A stretch of 64,000 nt of DNA. Source: Psoroptes ovis (taxonomy: Eukaryota > Arthropoda > Arachnida > Sarcoptiformes > Psoroptidae). The stretch is from positions 3,099,501-3,163,500 of the forward strand of contig PQWQ01000003.1 of the NCBI GenBank assembly GCA_002943765.1, read 5' to 3'. Below the pieces are notes generated by a model. That model searched no databases. It saw only the letters and a list, made by a program, of their open reading frames with translations, and was not told the origin of the DNA. Shown here piece after piece: positions 1-13,421 of this stretch (position 1 is the stretch's first letter; every line of letters starts with the position of its first letter). The translations under genes and the position numbers were made by a program.

Positions 1-3000
1 CATTGCGAAAAACTTTTTTTCTTTTTCTTTAATATTTTCACATTTTCCCATAAATCGAGATGTTAAAAAAGAGATATAAATAACATCAAACATTCATAAA
101 CCATCATCAGTGGTACAATATCAGTACGATAAATGTTTATTTTAGAAATTTTTTTCTTTTCTAGTATGAATTCTCGATATTTTTAAGATATTATTGCCGG
201 TCAATGATTTTAGCGGTTTGATGGGAAAAAGATGTAAAATTTTGGGGAAAGAAATGAGAGAGAAAGGGGGGATAAGATTTTGAAATTTTTTATCAAAACA
301 TTTCGAAATTGTTGAAAAATTTTCGCGGATAAATTCAAATTTAGAATTTTCAAATTTTCGAAACCAAAATTCGAATGAAAATTTCAAGAAATAAAAATGG
401 ACCAATTAAATTCGGCGAAACAAAAAATGACCACTACCATTTTTCAAATTGAAAAAAAGCATTAAAATGTGTGAGACGGAAAAAAAATAATTTTTTCCGA
501 CAACTTTGTTTGACATATGCCACTACCAGAAAAAACCATTTTTTTCAAAAGTACTGATTTGTTTACCGCTTGAATTTTTTTTCTTTCATAGCTTTTCGTT
601 ATTTTTTTCTAATTTCGGTAATTTTAACAACTTTGACTAATGCTGCTACTTGTTTTCATGAAAAAGAATTTTTTTTGAAAATAAAATTCTCTTTCAAAAC
701 TAATTTTCATGCTACTACCACTTGGTATTTTCGAATATTGTGAAAATTAAGAAAAAAAAAATGAAAATTGCACTTGTATTCTTTGAGTATACCACCACAC
801 ACACTTACCATTGACACATGCATACATTCACTTGCTCCATTGATTCTTCATTTTTTTTTGCAACGAACAACAAACAAAAACTTGACCACTTAACAGGCGA
901 AGACCAATTATTTTCGTTGCAGCTTTACGGCTAAAATCGAGCCTAACCCGAGTCTGACTCGGGCATCACTTTCATTTCAACCTGTGTTAAGTGACAGTTT
1001 TGACGTGAAATTTCAAAAAAACAATTTGACTGTCAGCACGTTCGAAATAAAACAAAAACCAAAAATAACGTAAAAATGAGAGGAAATTTTTTTTTCTTTA
1101 TTTATTTATTTATATTTTCATTTGTTCATAATTTCAATGTTTTCACATCGCTTTAAAATAACCAAATAATAATAATAATGCTAAGTGAAATAAGTAGAAA
1201 AAATTGACGCGTCAAAAATTTGTTGAAATTTTCAGTATTTTTGTGTTTATTTTTTTTTGGCCCGAAAAATTAACCAAAAACATTAATTAAGAATCAGCTT
1301 ATTGTGTTATTCATTTCAATATTCATTAAAGTTTATTTAATTTGAATTTTTTTTTTAATTGATGCAAAATGAATTTTGGTTGGTTAAGCATTTAATTTTG
1401 CTTTGTTTCGTAAAGTTCAAAAGTGCTTTTCTTCGTGTTTATGTTTCATGTTTTAATTTGAATTAAATGCCAAAACATCACTTTCATCGAGAATAACAGC
1501 AACAACAACAAAAACAACTAAAAAGTTTCATTTCTTCAAATTTTTGCTTAAAAATGTATGTATTCTAAAATTTTATTTTGATGATTTCTCATTTTCCAGA
1601 GTTATGTTTCAAATTATTATGATTCTTATTATGATCTTGATTCATTTTTTCTTTATTTTTTGTTGTTTTCGTTCAACGATGACACGATAATCAATGATAA
1701 TAATCAGCACTGAATGTAAAAAAAAAATTTTGCCGGTTTCATTTGACAATGTGAAAACATATAGAATGACAACAATGATAACAATCATTAAAGCATCGGG
1801 CAAAAAACATCTCGTATTATGTAAGAATAATAATTTTTCGCAAAAAATCGACAAATTCATTGTGAGAAAAAAATATAAAATAAAATTCGAGTCACAAACC
1901 ACTGAGTGAACTCCAAATAAAAAAAAAATTGAATACAAATTTTCTATAGTTCTTTGTGTTTTCTTTATTTCAAAATAATAATAGAATAAAATGGTAAATG
2001 AAATAACATGATTCCTTTTAATAAAAGCAAAAAAATTTGCCCGGTCCTAAAAGAAAATGAAATTTTTTCAGTTAGAAAATAATAATAATAATAATAATAA
2101 CAAATGATGATATAAAAAAATGAGATGAAAATGAAATAATAATAGAATTGTTCGTATAGAATCTTAGTATATCTTTGATTCATAGTAAACAACATATGTA
2201 ATAATAATAATAATAATAACAATAACAATGATTATAACGATAAGAATCTGAGTTTGATATTATATTTTATTATTATGTGTTTACATTTGTTAAACGAAAT
2301 CGTAAAAAATGAATTATTCAATTCTGATTTTATTTGTACAAATATTTTCCTTTTTTTTCGTTAATTTTTCACTGAGAAATAATCATATCAATGATGATAA
2401 GAATAATCAAAATTAGTCGAAACATAAACCAAAGTTTAATTGCCAATTATCTTCATTATAATAATTATTTGATAAAAACAAATATGTTTGGCCTTTGATT
2501 TAATAAATTATTCATCAGTAAACGATAAATTAAACAAAATGAAAAAAAATTAATTAGAATTCAATTTCAAAAATTATTCAAAAAAAAACTTTTGAAAAAT
2601 TTTTATCATATTTTTGAATATGACATTCTTTTAGAATTCATAAAAATGATTTGTGTGAAAATTTGAATGAAAAACAAATTGATTTGCGTGAAATTTCAAT
2701 TTAAAATTTGCAGAAGTTTGTATGAAAAAAAATTCAAATTTTCCACAAATAATTCGCATCATTGAACGATTTCAATATGAATTATAAGTTTTCAATTAAT
2801 TATAATGCAAATTTTTTTCCATTCATTATTATTATTATTGAATCAAATTTTTCTGATCCAAAGAATTGAATAATTGAATTTTGAATGAATGAAAGAATGA
2901 ATAATGAAATCAAATCTATCCTTTGTTCAGGTATGTAATTATTTATCATTATTCACAAATGATAATGATGATAATAATAATAATAATTTCAATGATTTTT

Positions 3001-6000
3001 TTTTCTATTATTATTCTGCTCTAAAAATGTCAATGTCCAAATTGCAAAAAAATCTGGCAATTTTCTTGTTTTGTTGTTGTTTATATTTTCAAAGAATTGA
3101 AATTTTTTCATCATTGATAATGATGATGACTAAGCCTATGGATACATACAACAAAAAAAGCTTTCAATATTAAATTGCCAATTTCACAAGTCAAAAATAA
3201 TCAAATTTTATTTGATTTTTTCTTTGCTTATTCGTTATGAAATAACATTAAACATCATGAACATCACAATCATAATCATCATTTATCGATTTGATGACAA
3301 TTTCATAAATTGTTGATGATGATGATTCCCCCGCAATATTAATGCTGAATGTTGAAGAGAAAAGAAAATGAAAAACATTTATTCATTTTGACATATATTT
3401 GATTATATCATCATACAAATGTCATATGTTTTTTGCATTATTTCATTTCATTTTATTTTTTGTTTTCTACGAAAAATGAATTTTGATATGTGAATATGTG
3501 TGTTTGTGTGTGTGTGTGTTTTATTTATCGAATATAACTTTTAGTCTTGATATATTGAACATGAGTCTTAATATATTGAATATGTCAATAATTTTGTCAA
3601 TTTTCGACAAAGAAAAAACATGAAAATTTTGTGTTTTATCAATCATTTGGTAATATGAAATCAAAATGAAATGAAATGAGAAAAAAATGTCATTTTTTAT
3701 GAACATTTTTCTCAAATTTATTGTTATCTAAGTATACATTCATTTCACTGATATTCATTCATATTTATTTCTTGTGTAACATGTAAAAAATGTGATAAAT
3801 TGAAACATAATTGAATACACAGTGACATGATGTCTGTTTAAATCACAAAAAATGATGATTTTGTTTCAGATTTTTTCTCATTTTTCAAAGATTTCAATGT
3901 TAAAGTGTAATTGTGATAATAAATTCCGGCATAAATTAAATGTATAATATCAATGTGATATGTTGAACGAACGATATTCTAAGAAATAAACAAATTCCAA
4001 AACAATGAATGATTTTAAAAAAAATAATTTAATTCATTCATTCATAAGTTTCTTAACTTTTTCTTAATTTGAAACTTTTCATTTCTTCCAATCCGATAAT
4101 AATAACAATGAAGCAAAGCATAAAGAAATGAACGTTTTCAACCATAAGAAATTCATTTCGTTTTTTTTCCTATTTTTTGATTTCACAATATTGTTCCAGC
4201 AATAACATTATTTTCAGGATCATTTGAATTTGAAATGAAAAAAAAAAATAAAATTGAAAATTTGAAATTTTCATTTAATTTTCAAATAAACTCAAATAAT
4301 ATTAAGAAGAAATATAATCGGATTAAATTTTGAAGTAAATTTCATTTAGATTTTGATTTTTTTTCAAATAAAAATTTTTGTTTTTCATTTGTGTATTCAT
4401 TCATTCATTCATTTGATGTCTAAAACTAATGAAAAATAAGGAATTTACTTTGATTCTTTTGAATAAATTCCTTGTTTATTCTTTATTTATTCTTCTAATA
4501 AAAAAAAACTTCGAAAATCTTGAAAAATCCAAAATTTTAATTCTTTCAAAATTTTTAAAATGTCAAACGTCAACTTTTTTTTATCTGCCGGATTTCAAAG
4601 AGTTTCGAAGGATTTTCAGCAAAAATTAATCAGATGTTTCTTAGGTCAAATGTCTTGTTGAATTTGAAATAAATTGATTGAGTAGTTTTAACCTATTGAC
4701 TCAATTTCTTTCAATGATTTGTTTATCAAAGTTTCTCCCTTATTTAATTCATGTTAAACTTGCATATTGTTTATTTATTGTCTTTGTTGTTCGATTGCGA
4801 ATCGATCGATTGAAAATCGATCCAAAAAAAACAAGGAAAGAATCCGGAACATGATGATTATTCAATTATTTCATGTTATTATCATTATTATTTTTGTTCA
4901 ATCAATCTATTGAATTGATTGATTGATTGACTGTTCAATGATTCTTTTCATTTATTTGTTTGTTCATTCATTCATTCATTCATTCAAAATTATGAATCTT
5001 GCTAATTTTTTCCCATTGAGAATCGATGAAAATTATCAATCAATAATGGGCAGTGATATTATTATTTTGTTTTAAGGCTTGAACATTTGAATCGATTGTT
5101 TTCAGCAATTTCCTGTTAATTATTAAGAAATATTCATTCATAGATATTAAGAAAATTATAAATGAAAGAAAAACCTGTTAAAATGTTTGTTTTCATACAA
5201 TTATAATATCAATGAAAAAGGAATTCTTTTTGCATTGAAATAATAATATTCAAAATGTCAATTTCCTTTTTTCTTGAAATATTGAATCAAATTATAAACG
5301 TTTCGAAAAGTTTTCATTGTCATTTGTTGTTTGATCTTCAATCACTTCAATATTTAATATGAGAAAGTCTTTTGTCATTTCAAAGAAATTTTTAAAAAAT
5401 CAAAATCATTTTCAATATTTCGCCTTAGACTTTAATTTGAAAATTTAAAAATTTCAATTTTAAAAATCTTAAAAATTAATCAAATCAAACAAATTGAAAT
5501 GAAAAACAATGGATCAAACGTAAGTGTTTTGAATTGATTTTGAATTTTAAAAATTCAAAATTTTGATATTCAAAATCTCTAAGCTTAAATAATAATTCCT
5601 TTTTTTTTTTTGTTTTTCTCTTGTTTTACACATCAACTCATCAACGATGATGATGATGGAAACAATTACAACTACGAACACTTGTCTGGAACATGTTGGA
5701 AATGTCTGATTTAAATAATGAAATGATTGAATGAAATATCAGCATAATTGATCGAAAAATTGAAACTAAAACAATCGATAACGAGTGTTTGATTGAAGAA
5801 AAATTGGAACAAAGGTTTTTCATTGAAAATTGATTTGATCATTTTGTAGCCTTTTTTGTTGCCTGAAACAAATTAAATGTTTTTTTTTTCGGGAATTTTG
5901 TCGCGCACTCAAAATGAATTTTTACCTGAAATTATTTTTGTTGCATTAGTCGCTTGCTTACCATTTTGAATTTAGTGCTAAATCCAATATTTTTTGCTTC

Positions 6001-6893
6001 AAGCATTGCTTTGATTTGATGCTGCCAAGTGATAATATTGATGCGAATGCATATAATTTTAGATGTAATATAATCTGATAAAATTTGATGAAATGAATAA
6101 TGAGATTATAATAATGATATTTGTATCATGTCTGTAAGATTTTCGTTGTTCTCGCGCTTGGTTAATGATAATATAATCGACAGAAAAAAAACGATGAAAC
6201 TCATTGAACATTTGATTTTCGTGTAATTTTTGTTTTGATTTATGCCCTCGATGCTTTGATACATTTTTGGCCACCGTTACCATTATTATTATACGCCAGC
6301 TTGCATTGTATTGTATGATTTTGCTGAAACTTGAATCAGCTTCAATCACTTGCGTGTGTACAAGTGTCTGTAAGTTTGTGTGTATGTTTCTCTTTGTTTG
6401 CAAATGTGGAAGAAAAAACAACTGATTTTTGTCTTTTTTAATGTTTTGTTCGATTGAAAATCAAACAACAACAACATATAATGAATCAATCAATGACCAT
6501 TAGTTTTGGGTCAATCATTTTTGTTTGTTGTTATTATGATTTATTTATATTTTGCTGCCTGTTTTTCGCTTTGACTGCTTCAGTTTTTCTGTTTGGTTTT
6601 CATCGAATAAATCGACTGTAGAATGAATCAAAATTACAATCAACTAAATACGCTTAAAATAACTTGAATCATCTCAGTGCAAGTTGTTGAGATTTGCTTT
6701 GTTTTTAAATCAAATTGATTGAATGTAATGATTGAAATGGGAAATAAATAATAATAAATTTATTAAACTGTTTCATCATTGATAATCGAAATTGATAAGA
6801 AAAAAAAACAAAACAATCAATCGATATAATATATTTTTGATTGAATGATTTAATATTAATTTTTTCATCTGTTTTATTTTCGTTTATTTATAG
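1..6893. other. AT-rich stretch without a supported gene
   Basis: No exon could be supported on either strand. Open frames here are short and made of low-complexity A/T codons. The sequence ends at the acceptor of the first recognised catenin exon (6892-6893 AG), so much of it is probably 5' intron or flank of that gene. It contains AAT microsatellites (about 2078-2100 and 2199-2219), a TG-rich tract (about 3497-3519), ATTC tracts (about 4395-4413 and 4963-4985) and a small perfect palindrome at 947-963. Confidence 0.6.
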
Positions 6894-7899
6894 AAAATAT
6901 TGTTTTAATATCATCAATGATAATAAAACTGATAATACCGATAATAAAGTTGATAAAAATGCTCCAAAAATAAAATATAACATAATTTACGAAGATAATG
7001 AACCACGTTTAATATGTTCATCGAAATTACATGAAGAATTTAAAACAATAACAACAAAAACAACATCGAAAACAGCAGCAGCAGCTAATAAAATATCGAC
7101 AAATGACAAAATGGCCAATGAAAATAGTAATAATAATGTTGATGAAAATTTAAATAAAGATAATAATAATAGCCATACGATGCATAATTCAAATGATAAT
7201 GATTCGAAAATCAATAATAATGACAATAATCAAAATAATAATGATACAAATAAATTATTAACGACAATAGTTGAAAATCCTACATCGACAGCTACTACAA
7301 CATCATCATCATCATCATCAGCGAATGATGTACCAGAAAATGCTCAATTAATATCAAGAACTACGCAACAATTCAAAACACAACAAGTAAAAACAATAAC
7401 CAAAGTATATACAACACGTGAGATTCGTCATATTGGACCTGATGGACAGCCAATCGAACCGCCAAATAGTCAAATAATATCATCAACAGCATTAGTTTCA
7501 TCATCTGATGATTGTAATAATAATAATAATGTTAATAATAATCATAATTTAAATAATAATAATAATTCGAATAATAATAATGAAGCATCATCGACGAATG
7601 AATATACAAATTTTCCGGGACCAAAAATAAATAATGAACATTCTGATACACAACAATTGAATAATAATAACAATAACAATTTTGATTATAATAATCATCA
7701 ATATGATCCTCAATATAGCAATACGAATTTTCAGAAACTACTTCAACAGCAGCAGCAACAACAACAGCAGCATCATCATCAAATGGCTCCAAGTCCTAGT
7801 CCAGGTTCTGGTTCTACAGCCACCACTGGTTCGACAGCAGCAGCACCATTTGTTGTAAATGCAAGAGCAATATATGATCCATATGCGCGCAATAATCAG
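6894..7899 (+). CDS. p120ctn: Catenin exon: low-complexity N-terminal region
   Basis: Acceptor TTTATTTATAG ends at 6893 and the donor CAG|GTATGT is at 7899/7900. The exon enters in phase 2 and leaves in phase 0. Asn repeats around 7520-7580 and 7660-7700, Gln/His repeats around 7745-7780 and Ser repeats around 7300-7320 surround conserved islands such as IIYEDNEPRLICSSKL (about 6986-7030). That island is the best evidence that translation begins upstream. Opposite-strand open frames here are shadows of the repeats. Confidence 0.75.
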
Positions 7900-10800
7900 G
7901 TATGTTTTACATTTTCAAATGATATCAATAATTGATTGATTTTTCTCACACTTATGGTCTTTCAGATTGGATATCAAGATTATTCTAATTTTAATAATTA
8001 TCAAGATTTAACTTCACATCATGAAAATCAAAATGGTCCTACCAGTAATAGTGGTGATCATCATCATCATCCAACAGCATCATCTCCTCAACCACCAATT
8101 CGTAGACATTTAGCTGAAATACCGACTACTGGCCCTCCACCAGGTACTGTTTATAGTTATGTACCGGCTGGTGTTGGTCGAAATTCAACTATGCAAATGC
8201 CAATCAATGCAGCTACTGGAGGGCCCCCGTCGAATATTATGCATTCACCATCGGCAACTATCTATGGAAATTTTGGCCCCGAAGATACGCCTGAAGGTTA
8301 TCTAGATAGAAGACAAACTTATGATAATACTACTGGTCCACCACCAGGTGTTGTTACATATGGTCAAATGATTGATCCAACCAGAGGTCAAATTCCACCT
8401 ATGTCAGCAGCTATGTATGAAGACGCCGAATCAGCGTATCAACATCTTCATGCATTACAACAAGCTGGCATTGCAATGGATCCACAACAAGCAGCTGTAT
8501 TTTTTCAGAATGGTGCGACTGTTTTGTCTGCTGGCGCTCCTTCCAACGGACCAAATCGAATCGGACCAATGCCCGGCGTTGGTGGTGTTGCTCCCGGTTC
8601 GTCTGCAGTAACAGCTATCGGGCCAGATGGTGTTCGATGGCGTGATCCCGATCTACACGAAGTAATCGAATTTCTTAATCATCCTAACAGTATCGTTCGG
8701 GCCAATGCTGCTGCCTATTTACAACATCTTTGTTTTATGGATGACAGTATGAAAGCGAAGACAAGAGCATTAGGTGGTATTCCGGCTTTGATCAATTTAC
8801 TTGCTCAAGATGTACCTGAAATTCAGCGTAATGCATGTGGAGCACTTCGAAATCTCAGCTATGGTCGTCAAAATGATGAAAATAAAAGGGCGATACGTGC
8901 AGCTGGCGGTATACCAAATTTAGTGAGATTACTTCGAAAAACACCAGATAATGAAATTCGTGAATTAGTGACTAGTGTTCTTTGGAATTTGAGTTCATGT
9001 GAAGATTTGAAAAGGCAGATAATTGATGATGCGTTGAAAGTTTTAGTGTCTACTGTAATCATACCACATTCTGGATGGGATAGGAATAATCCACAGCAAC
9101 AACCCTCTCAAGTTCAGCAGCATCAACAGCCAATATATTGGTCTACAGTATTTCGAAATGCTTCGGGGGTTGTGCGAAATGTTTCCTCGGCCGGTGAATA
9201 TGCTCGCCGGCAACTTCGTGAATGTGAAGGTCTTGTTGATTCATTATTGTATTTAGTTCGAGCAGCTATCGGTAAAAACGATATGGATAATAAATCTGTT
9301 GAAAACTGTGTCTGTATATTACGAAATTTGAGCTACCGTTGTCAAGAGGTAGTCGATCCTGATTATGATAAACATCCACCTGGTGTTCAATCACCTAATT
9401 CTAATAACATTTCAAATACTTCATATTCATCACAACAAGCACCAGCCACATCACCATCGTCATCAACATTATCTCCATCATCCTCATCATCTTCGAAAAA
9501 TTCAAGTTCATCATTAATGGGAGGTATTAGTTCAAAAGTTGGTGAAAATATCAGTTGTTTCGGTGGATCTAAAAAAAGTAAATCAAAAAGTGGCCAACAT
9601 GCAATGTCTTCATCTGTTTCTGCAACAGGTTTAGGTTAGTTTTTCTTTCTGTTTTGAAATCGAATTTTTTATTAATTTATTTTTGATAGAATCCAAAACA
9701 GTCAATTTATCATTGAATTCAAATGGTCCAAAAAGTGGTGTAGAATTATTATGGCAAACCGATGTAGTTCAGCCATATTTAGCATTGTTATCGGAATGTT
9801 CAAATCCTGAAACATTGGAAGCAGCTGCAGGTGCTATACAAAATTTAGCAGCATGTTATTGGCAACCATCGATCGATATTCGTGGTGCTGTACGTAAAGA
9901 AAAAGGTCTTCCCATACTCGTCGAATTACTTCGAATGGAAGTTGATCGTGTTGTGTGTGCCGTAGCAACTGCATTGCGTAATTTAGCAATGGACACCAGA
10001 AATAAAGAATTGATCGGAAAATATGCATTAAAAGATTTAGTATCAAAATTACCAGCACCATCAGCTACAGGTATTCCACTTGAAACTGGAACCAGTGATG
10101 ATACTGTTGCAGCAGTTTTAGCCACCTTAAACGAAGTGATTGCACGTAATCCTGATTTCGCTAAATCAATGTTGGAAGCAGGTGGCATGCAACGACTGAC
10201 ACTAATAACTAAACATAGAAATCGTTTTTCAAGTCGTGTAGTCAAATTCACTTGTCAGGTATAATTTTGATCATTGATTTATCGATTGTTTGATTTGATA
10301 ATTTCTTAAATATATTTTAGCTATTGTATAATATGTGGCAGCATACCGAATTAAGAGATGTTTATCGTAAAGCTGGCTGGAAAGAATCACATTTTATTAT
10401 ATCACAGCATTCATCATCTAATAATCAATCATCACGTTCATCGACTAGAAATGCAAATGGTCCTAACAGTAATCAACAACAAATGATTATGACACCATCA
10501 CAGTCAGCAATGATGTTACCATCTACGCCTACAACAAATGGAGCTTTACCTGGTTCAGGATTTTATCATTCAATCAGTGCCAACAATACGTTAAGTCGTC
10601 CAATGTCAACTGTTGGTGGCACCAAATATGAAGATCATGGTCATTATCGTGCTACCACTGATAATGGTGGTGGTGGTACATTATCAAGATCTGGCCAGCA
10701 AAAACAACAAATAATGAATCAAAGAGTTGGTTTTTTCCTTGATATGATTGTTTGATTCATCACTAATTATTTTTATCCAAAAAATAGATGCATGAAGAAA

Positions 10801-11828
10801 TGTTAATGTCTGATATGATTGATGGTCGAGCTGTACAAAACGGTACATTAGTACGTGCACCAATTGGTGGTGTGCCGATATTTCCACCAGGAACGGTAAA
10901 TATTTTTGATTACCTCACTTGATAACAATCACTTTATTTCTAACATTTGCATGAATTATTTATTCTCTTTGCACAATTAATCTTTATAATCTATCTATCG
11001 AATTTCTTTCATTTTCCTTTTTTCCTATGCTTTTTCACTTAACTCTCAAGTTACCAACAACATTAATGGTAGCCACAAGTGGTGTTGGTAGTGGTGGTAA
11101 TAATTCAATTCCAATATCATCATCATCTTTAGGAAATATGAATATCACTGCCACATCAACTATGGTCAATAATAATAATAATAATAATAACGCTAATAAT
11201 AATAATGCTAATTCTAATGCCAATACAAATTTATCACAAGTAATCACTTCGCAAGCTTCGAAATGATATAAGTGTTATTTTCATAATTTATGTATGATTT
11301 TCGCTTCTTCTTCTTTCAAATTATATTTCCTTTGAATATGAATGCATCAAACATAATTTAAATTTCCAATCTACTTATAACATATGCTCATTCCGAAAAA
11401 AAATCATGGATACAAAAACAAAACCAAAAAAAAAAAAAATTATTTTTCATTGATTGTATTAATTATTTTTTATTGAAAATATTTTCATTATTTTCTAGTT
11501 ACCTGGCGAACCTGTATATGCTCAAGTTAATCGTGAACGTAAACGTCAGCAACAACAACAACAGCAGCAGCAACAACAACAATTGAATCAAATGAATCAA
11601 AATTCATCAACACCAGTACCACCATCGTTACCACCACCACCACCTCCACCTCCACCACCAAATCATCCAATGATTAATGATTTAAATAATCATTCACCAA
11701 ATAGTAATGGTGGCGGTAACAATAGTAGTGTTGGTCAATATCATAATGTTAATAATGTATTATTGGATCCAACAACAAATGAACCAATTTATCCTCCATC
11801 GATGCCTGCTGGAGATTCATGGGTGTGA
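6894..11828 (+). CDS. p120ctn: Delta/p120-catenin family armadillo protein, 5' end missing
   Basis: Proteins of this family bind the juxtamembrane tail of classical cadherins and regulate junctions and Rho GTPases. Exons read from GT-AG sites with matching phase: 6894-7899, 7966-9634, 9690-10258, 10321-10725, 10788-10895, 11051-11239 (probably optional), 11499-11828; about 1424 residues. The N-terminal part is Asn/Gln/Ser-rich but holds a KTITKVYTTRE...GPDG segment typical of the family. Armadillo repeats start near 8640 (VIEFLNHPN...NAAAYLQHLC, GGIPALINLL, GGIPNLVRLLRK, LWNLSS, IIPHSGW, VENCVCILRNLSY). They continue after the SCFGGSKKSKSK insert through GAIQNLAACYW, ALRNLA and NKELIGK. The C-terminus is GDSWV, a class I PDZ ligand shared by delta-catenin, ARVCF and p0071 but not by vertebrate p120 itself. 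The first exon starts mid-codon, so the start codon lies upstream; the first in-frame ATG (about 7111) is inside low-complexity sequence. Confidence 0.9.
11051..11239 (+). CDS. p120ctn: Probable optional catenin exon, Asn/Ser-rich
   Basis: 63 codons, phase 0 at both ends, acceptor TCTCAAG and donor CAA|GTAATC. Leaving it out joins 10895 to 11499 in frame, so it fits a cassette exon. It is low complexity (Asn run about 11170-11215) with no domain, and coding status rests only on the open frame and matching phase. If retained without splicing, it stops at 11264-11266. Confidence 0.5.
11499..11828 (+). CDS. p120ctn: Last catenin exon with PDZ-binding C-terminus
   Basis: Acceptor TTTTCTAG. The exon opens with LPGEPVYAQVNRERK, runs through Gln and Pro repeats, and ends PPSMPAGDSWV then TGA at 11826-11828. 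Retention of DSWV at the end of a low-complexity tail argues that it is functional: in relatives this motif docks PDZ proteins such as erbin and densin-like scaffolds (family knowledge). Confidence 0.88.
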   Translation, partial: LPGEPVYAQVNRERKRQQQQQQQQQQQQLNQMNQNSSTPVPPSLPPPPPPPPPPNHPMINDLNNHSPNSNGGGNNSSVGQYHNVNNVLLDPTTNEPIYPPSMPAGDSWV

Positions 11829-12974
11829 TGCTATATTAATTCATTCATTTATTCATTGATTAAATCATAGATTCATAAAATTATAACGAACCAAAAGCAT
11901 ATTCTTCTGTACATATTTATTAATCAAACAAACAAAAAACAACCAAAGAATTTTTTTCATTGTTAATTTGTTAGTGAGAAACAAACACATAAAAAATTTC
12001 CATTGAAACATAAACAAACATATAAACCTTTTATATATAAAATTGATTGAATTTTCATAAACTAACAAAAAAAAATTTCGACATTTATAGCCGGCATTTA
12101 TATTAATTGATACCATCAAATTATTATATATTATTTAGTGCCAACAATTTCTTGCATTTATTTTTTCATTTGATTAGATTTTCCTAATTTACTCTTTTTT
12201 GTCCAAACATACATACACACACACAAACAAACCAAAACCAATCGACCAATCAAACACCCGACAAACACCTAATACATTGATTTTTAAATACTTAATTTGT
12301 TTTATTTTGTATCTTGAAAAATATTTTTTAAATTTTGAATTTTGAAAACAAACAAAACAATTATTTGATTTTGCAAACATGCGAAAAATTTTTCGTATTT
12401 TGTCTTTATAATTTTCACAGATATTTTTTCTCTTGAATTTTTCTCAATTTTTTGTAAAACTTTTTTGATCAAACATCTTCATTTAAAACAAACAAATATT
12501 GATTTGCATCGCATCAATCGATTCATCATGAATTTATTTGATTTGATTTATGTTTTCTTTTTGCTTTTAATTAATTTTTTTGTCATTTTTTCTTATTTTA
12601 TTTGATTTGAATTTAAATAAAGACAATTTTTCCATATTTTTAATGTCTTTGAGATTTTTTGATTGAAAATTAGAGGTAAAAACCCTGCTAAATGAAAATT
12701 TTTCAAGATTTGAAATTAAATCAGAATGAGACCCGTATCTCCATCTATGTGGCGGCAACAGCGTTGATTGTGATCAATGTTGTTGTTGCTGAAGGGCAGA
12801 TAATTTTGTGTGTTTTGCTGTTTTTGTTTTTTGTTTTGAATTGGTTTTCGAAATATTTTTTGAAATAATTCGTCTATTTTTCAATTTCACCGATTTTTTA
12901 TTCATTTCATTCAAATTGATCGATAAATTTCAACATTTTAAAGAGATACAAGAATTCAATAATCTGCCAAAAAA
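11829..12974. other. Intergenic spacer / UTRs between catenin and NDUFV3-like gene
   Basis: Low-complexity AT-rich sequence that should contain the catenin 3' UTR and the promoter of the next gene. I see no convincing open frame. A less AT-rich patch at about 12730-12800 could be near the NDUFV3-like transcription start, which is only a guess. Confidence 0.5.
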
Positions 12975-13421
12975 ATGATCATCAAACGTAATGTAATCGA
13001 TATTGCTAGACGTTTGTTGTTGAATAATTTTGATAATAATGCCGTTTCGATGAATAATTTCAGCAAATCTTTAGGTATGTCAATTATCTAAGTTTTTTTT
13101 CAAAATATTCAATTTAATTTGAATGTATATTTCTTGCCAGCATCGACAACAGCATCAAATAATAACAATAATGGCAATAAAAAGAAATCAACATCGAAAA
13201 AAGCATCATCGACAACCACATCTCCGTCAACAACTCCAACAGAATCAGTAAAATCAGCAGCACCGCCACCACCACCACCACCACCACCAGAAGAACCTTT
13301 TCGTAATGATCAATACAATTGTCCTGAATATTATCAATATGATCGTTTTTCATTTTTTGATATCGTCGAAAAATTGGCCGATAAACGTTTACCACAAAAA
13401 AGTAATAAACAAATGTACTGA
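12975..13421 (+). CDS. NDUFV3: NDUFV3-like mitochondrial complex I small subunit
   Basis: Two exons, 12975-13074 and 13141-13421, joined in phase 1 (TTAG|GTATGT, TTGCCAG|CATC), give 126 residues. The N-terminus MIIKRNVIDIARRLLL is basic and amphipathic, like a mitochondrial presequence. A Lys/Ser/Thr/Pro-rich linker with a run of nine prolines follows. The conserved C-terminal block has PEYYQYDRFSFFDI and KRLPQKS, resembling the NDUFV3 (9/10 kDa flavoprotein 3) tail pattern H-x-Y-x-x-Y-T-F-x-D ... R-x-P-Q-P-S. In vertebrates this small subunit sits on the NADH-oxidising arm of complex I in the matrix. The match is by motif only; a lineage-specific mitochondrial protein is the alternative. AATAAA signals lie at 13424-13429 and 13519-13524. 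Confidence 0.7.

Noticed and set aside
5760..5815. Possible coiled-coil N-terminal catenin exon ending EEKLEQR in the required phase 2
   Set aside because: The donor (AAAG|GTTTTT) is poor, there is no polypyrimidine tract before it, and no initiator ATG in frame; too weak to annotate.
6059..6421. 120-codon minus-strand frame upstream of the catenin gene
   Set aside because: No recognisable motif, no supporting splice context, and Ile/Asn composition typical of this AT-rich DNA.
6987..7226. Minus-strand open frame opposite the catenin N-terminal exon
   Set aside because: A shadow of AAT/AAC repeats; the plus strand has conserved islands and splice sites.
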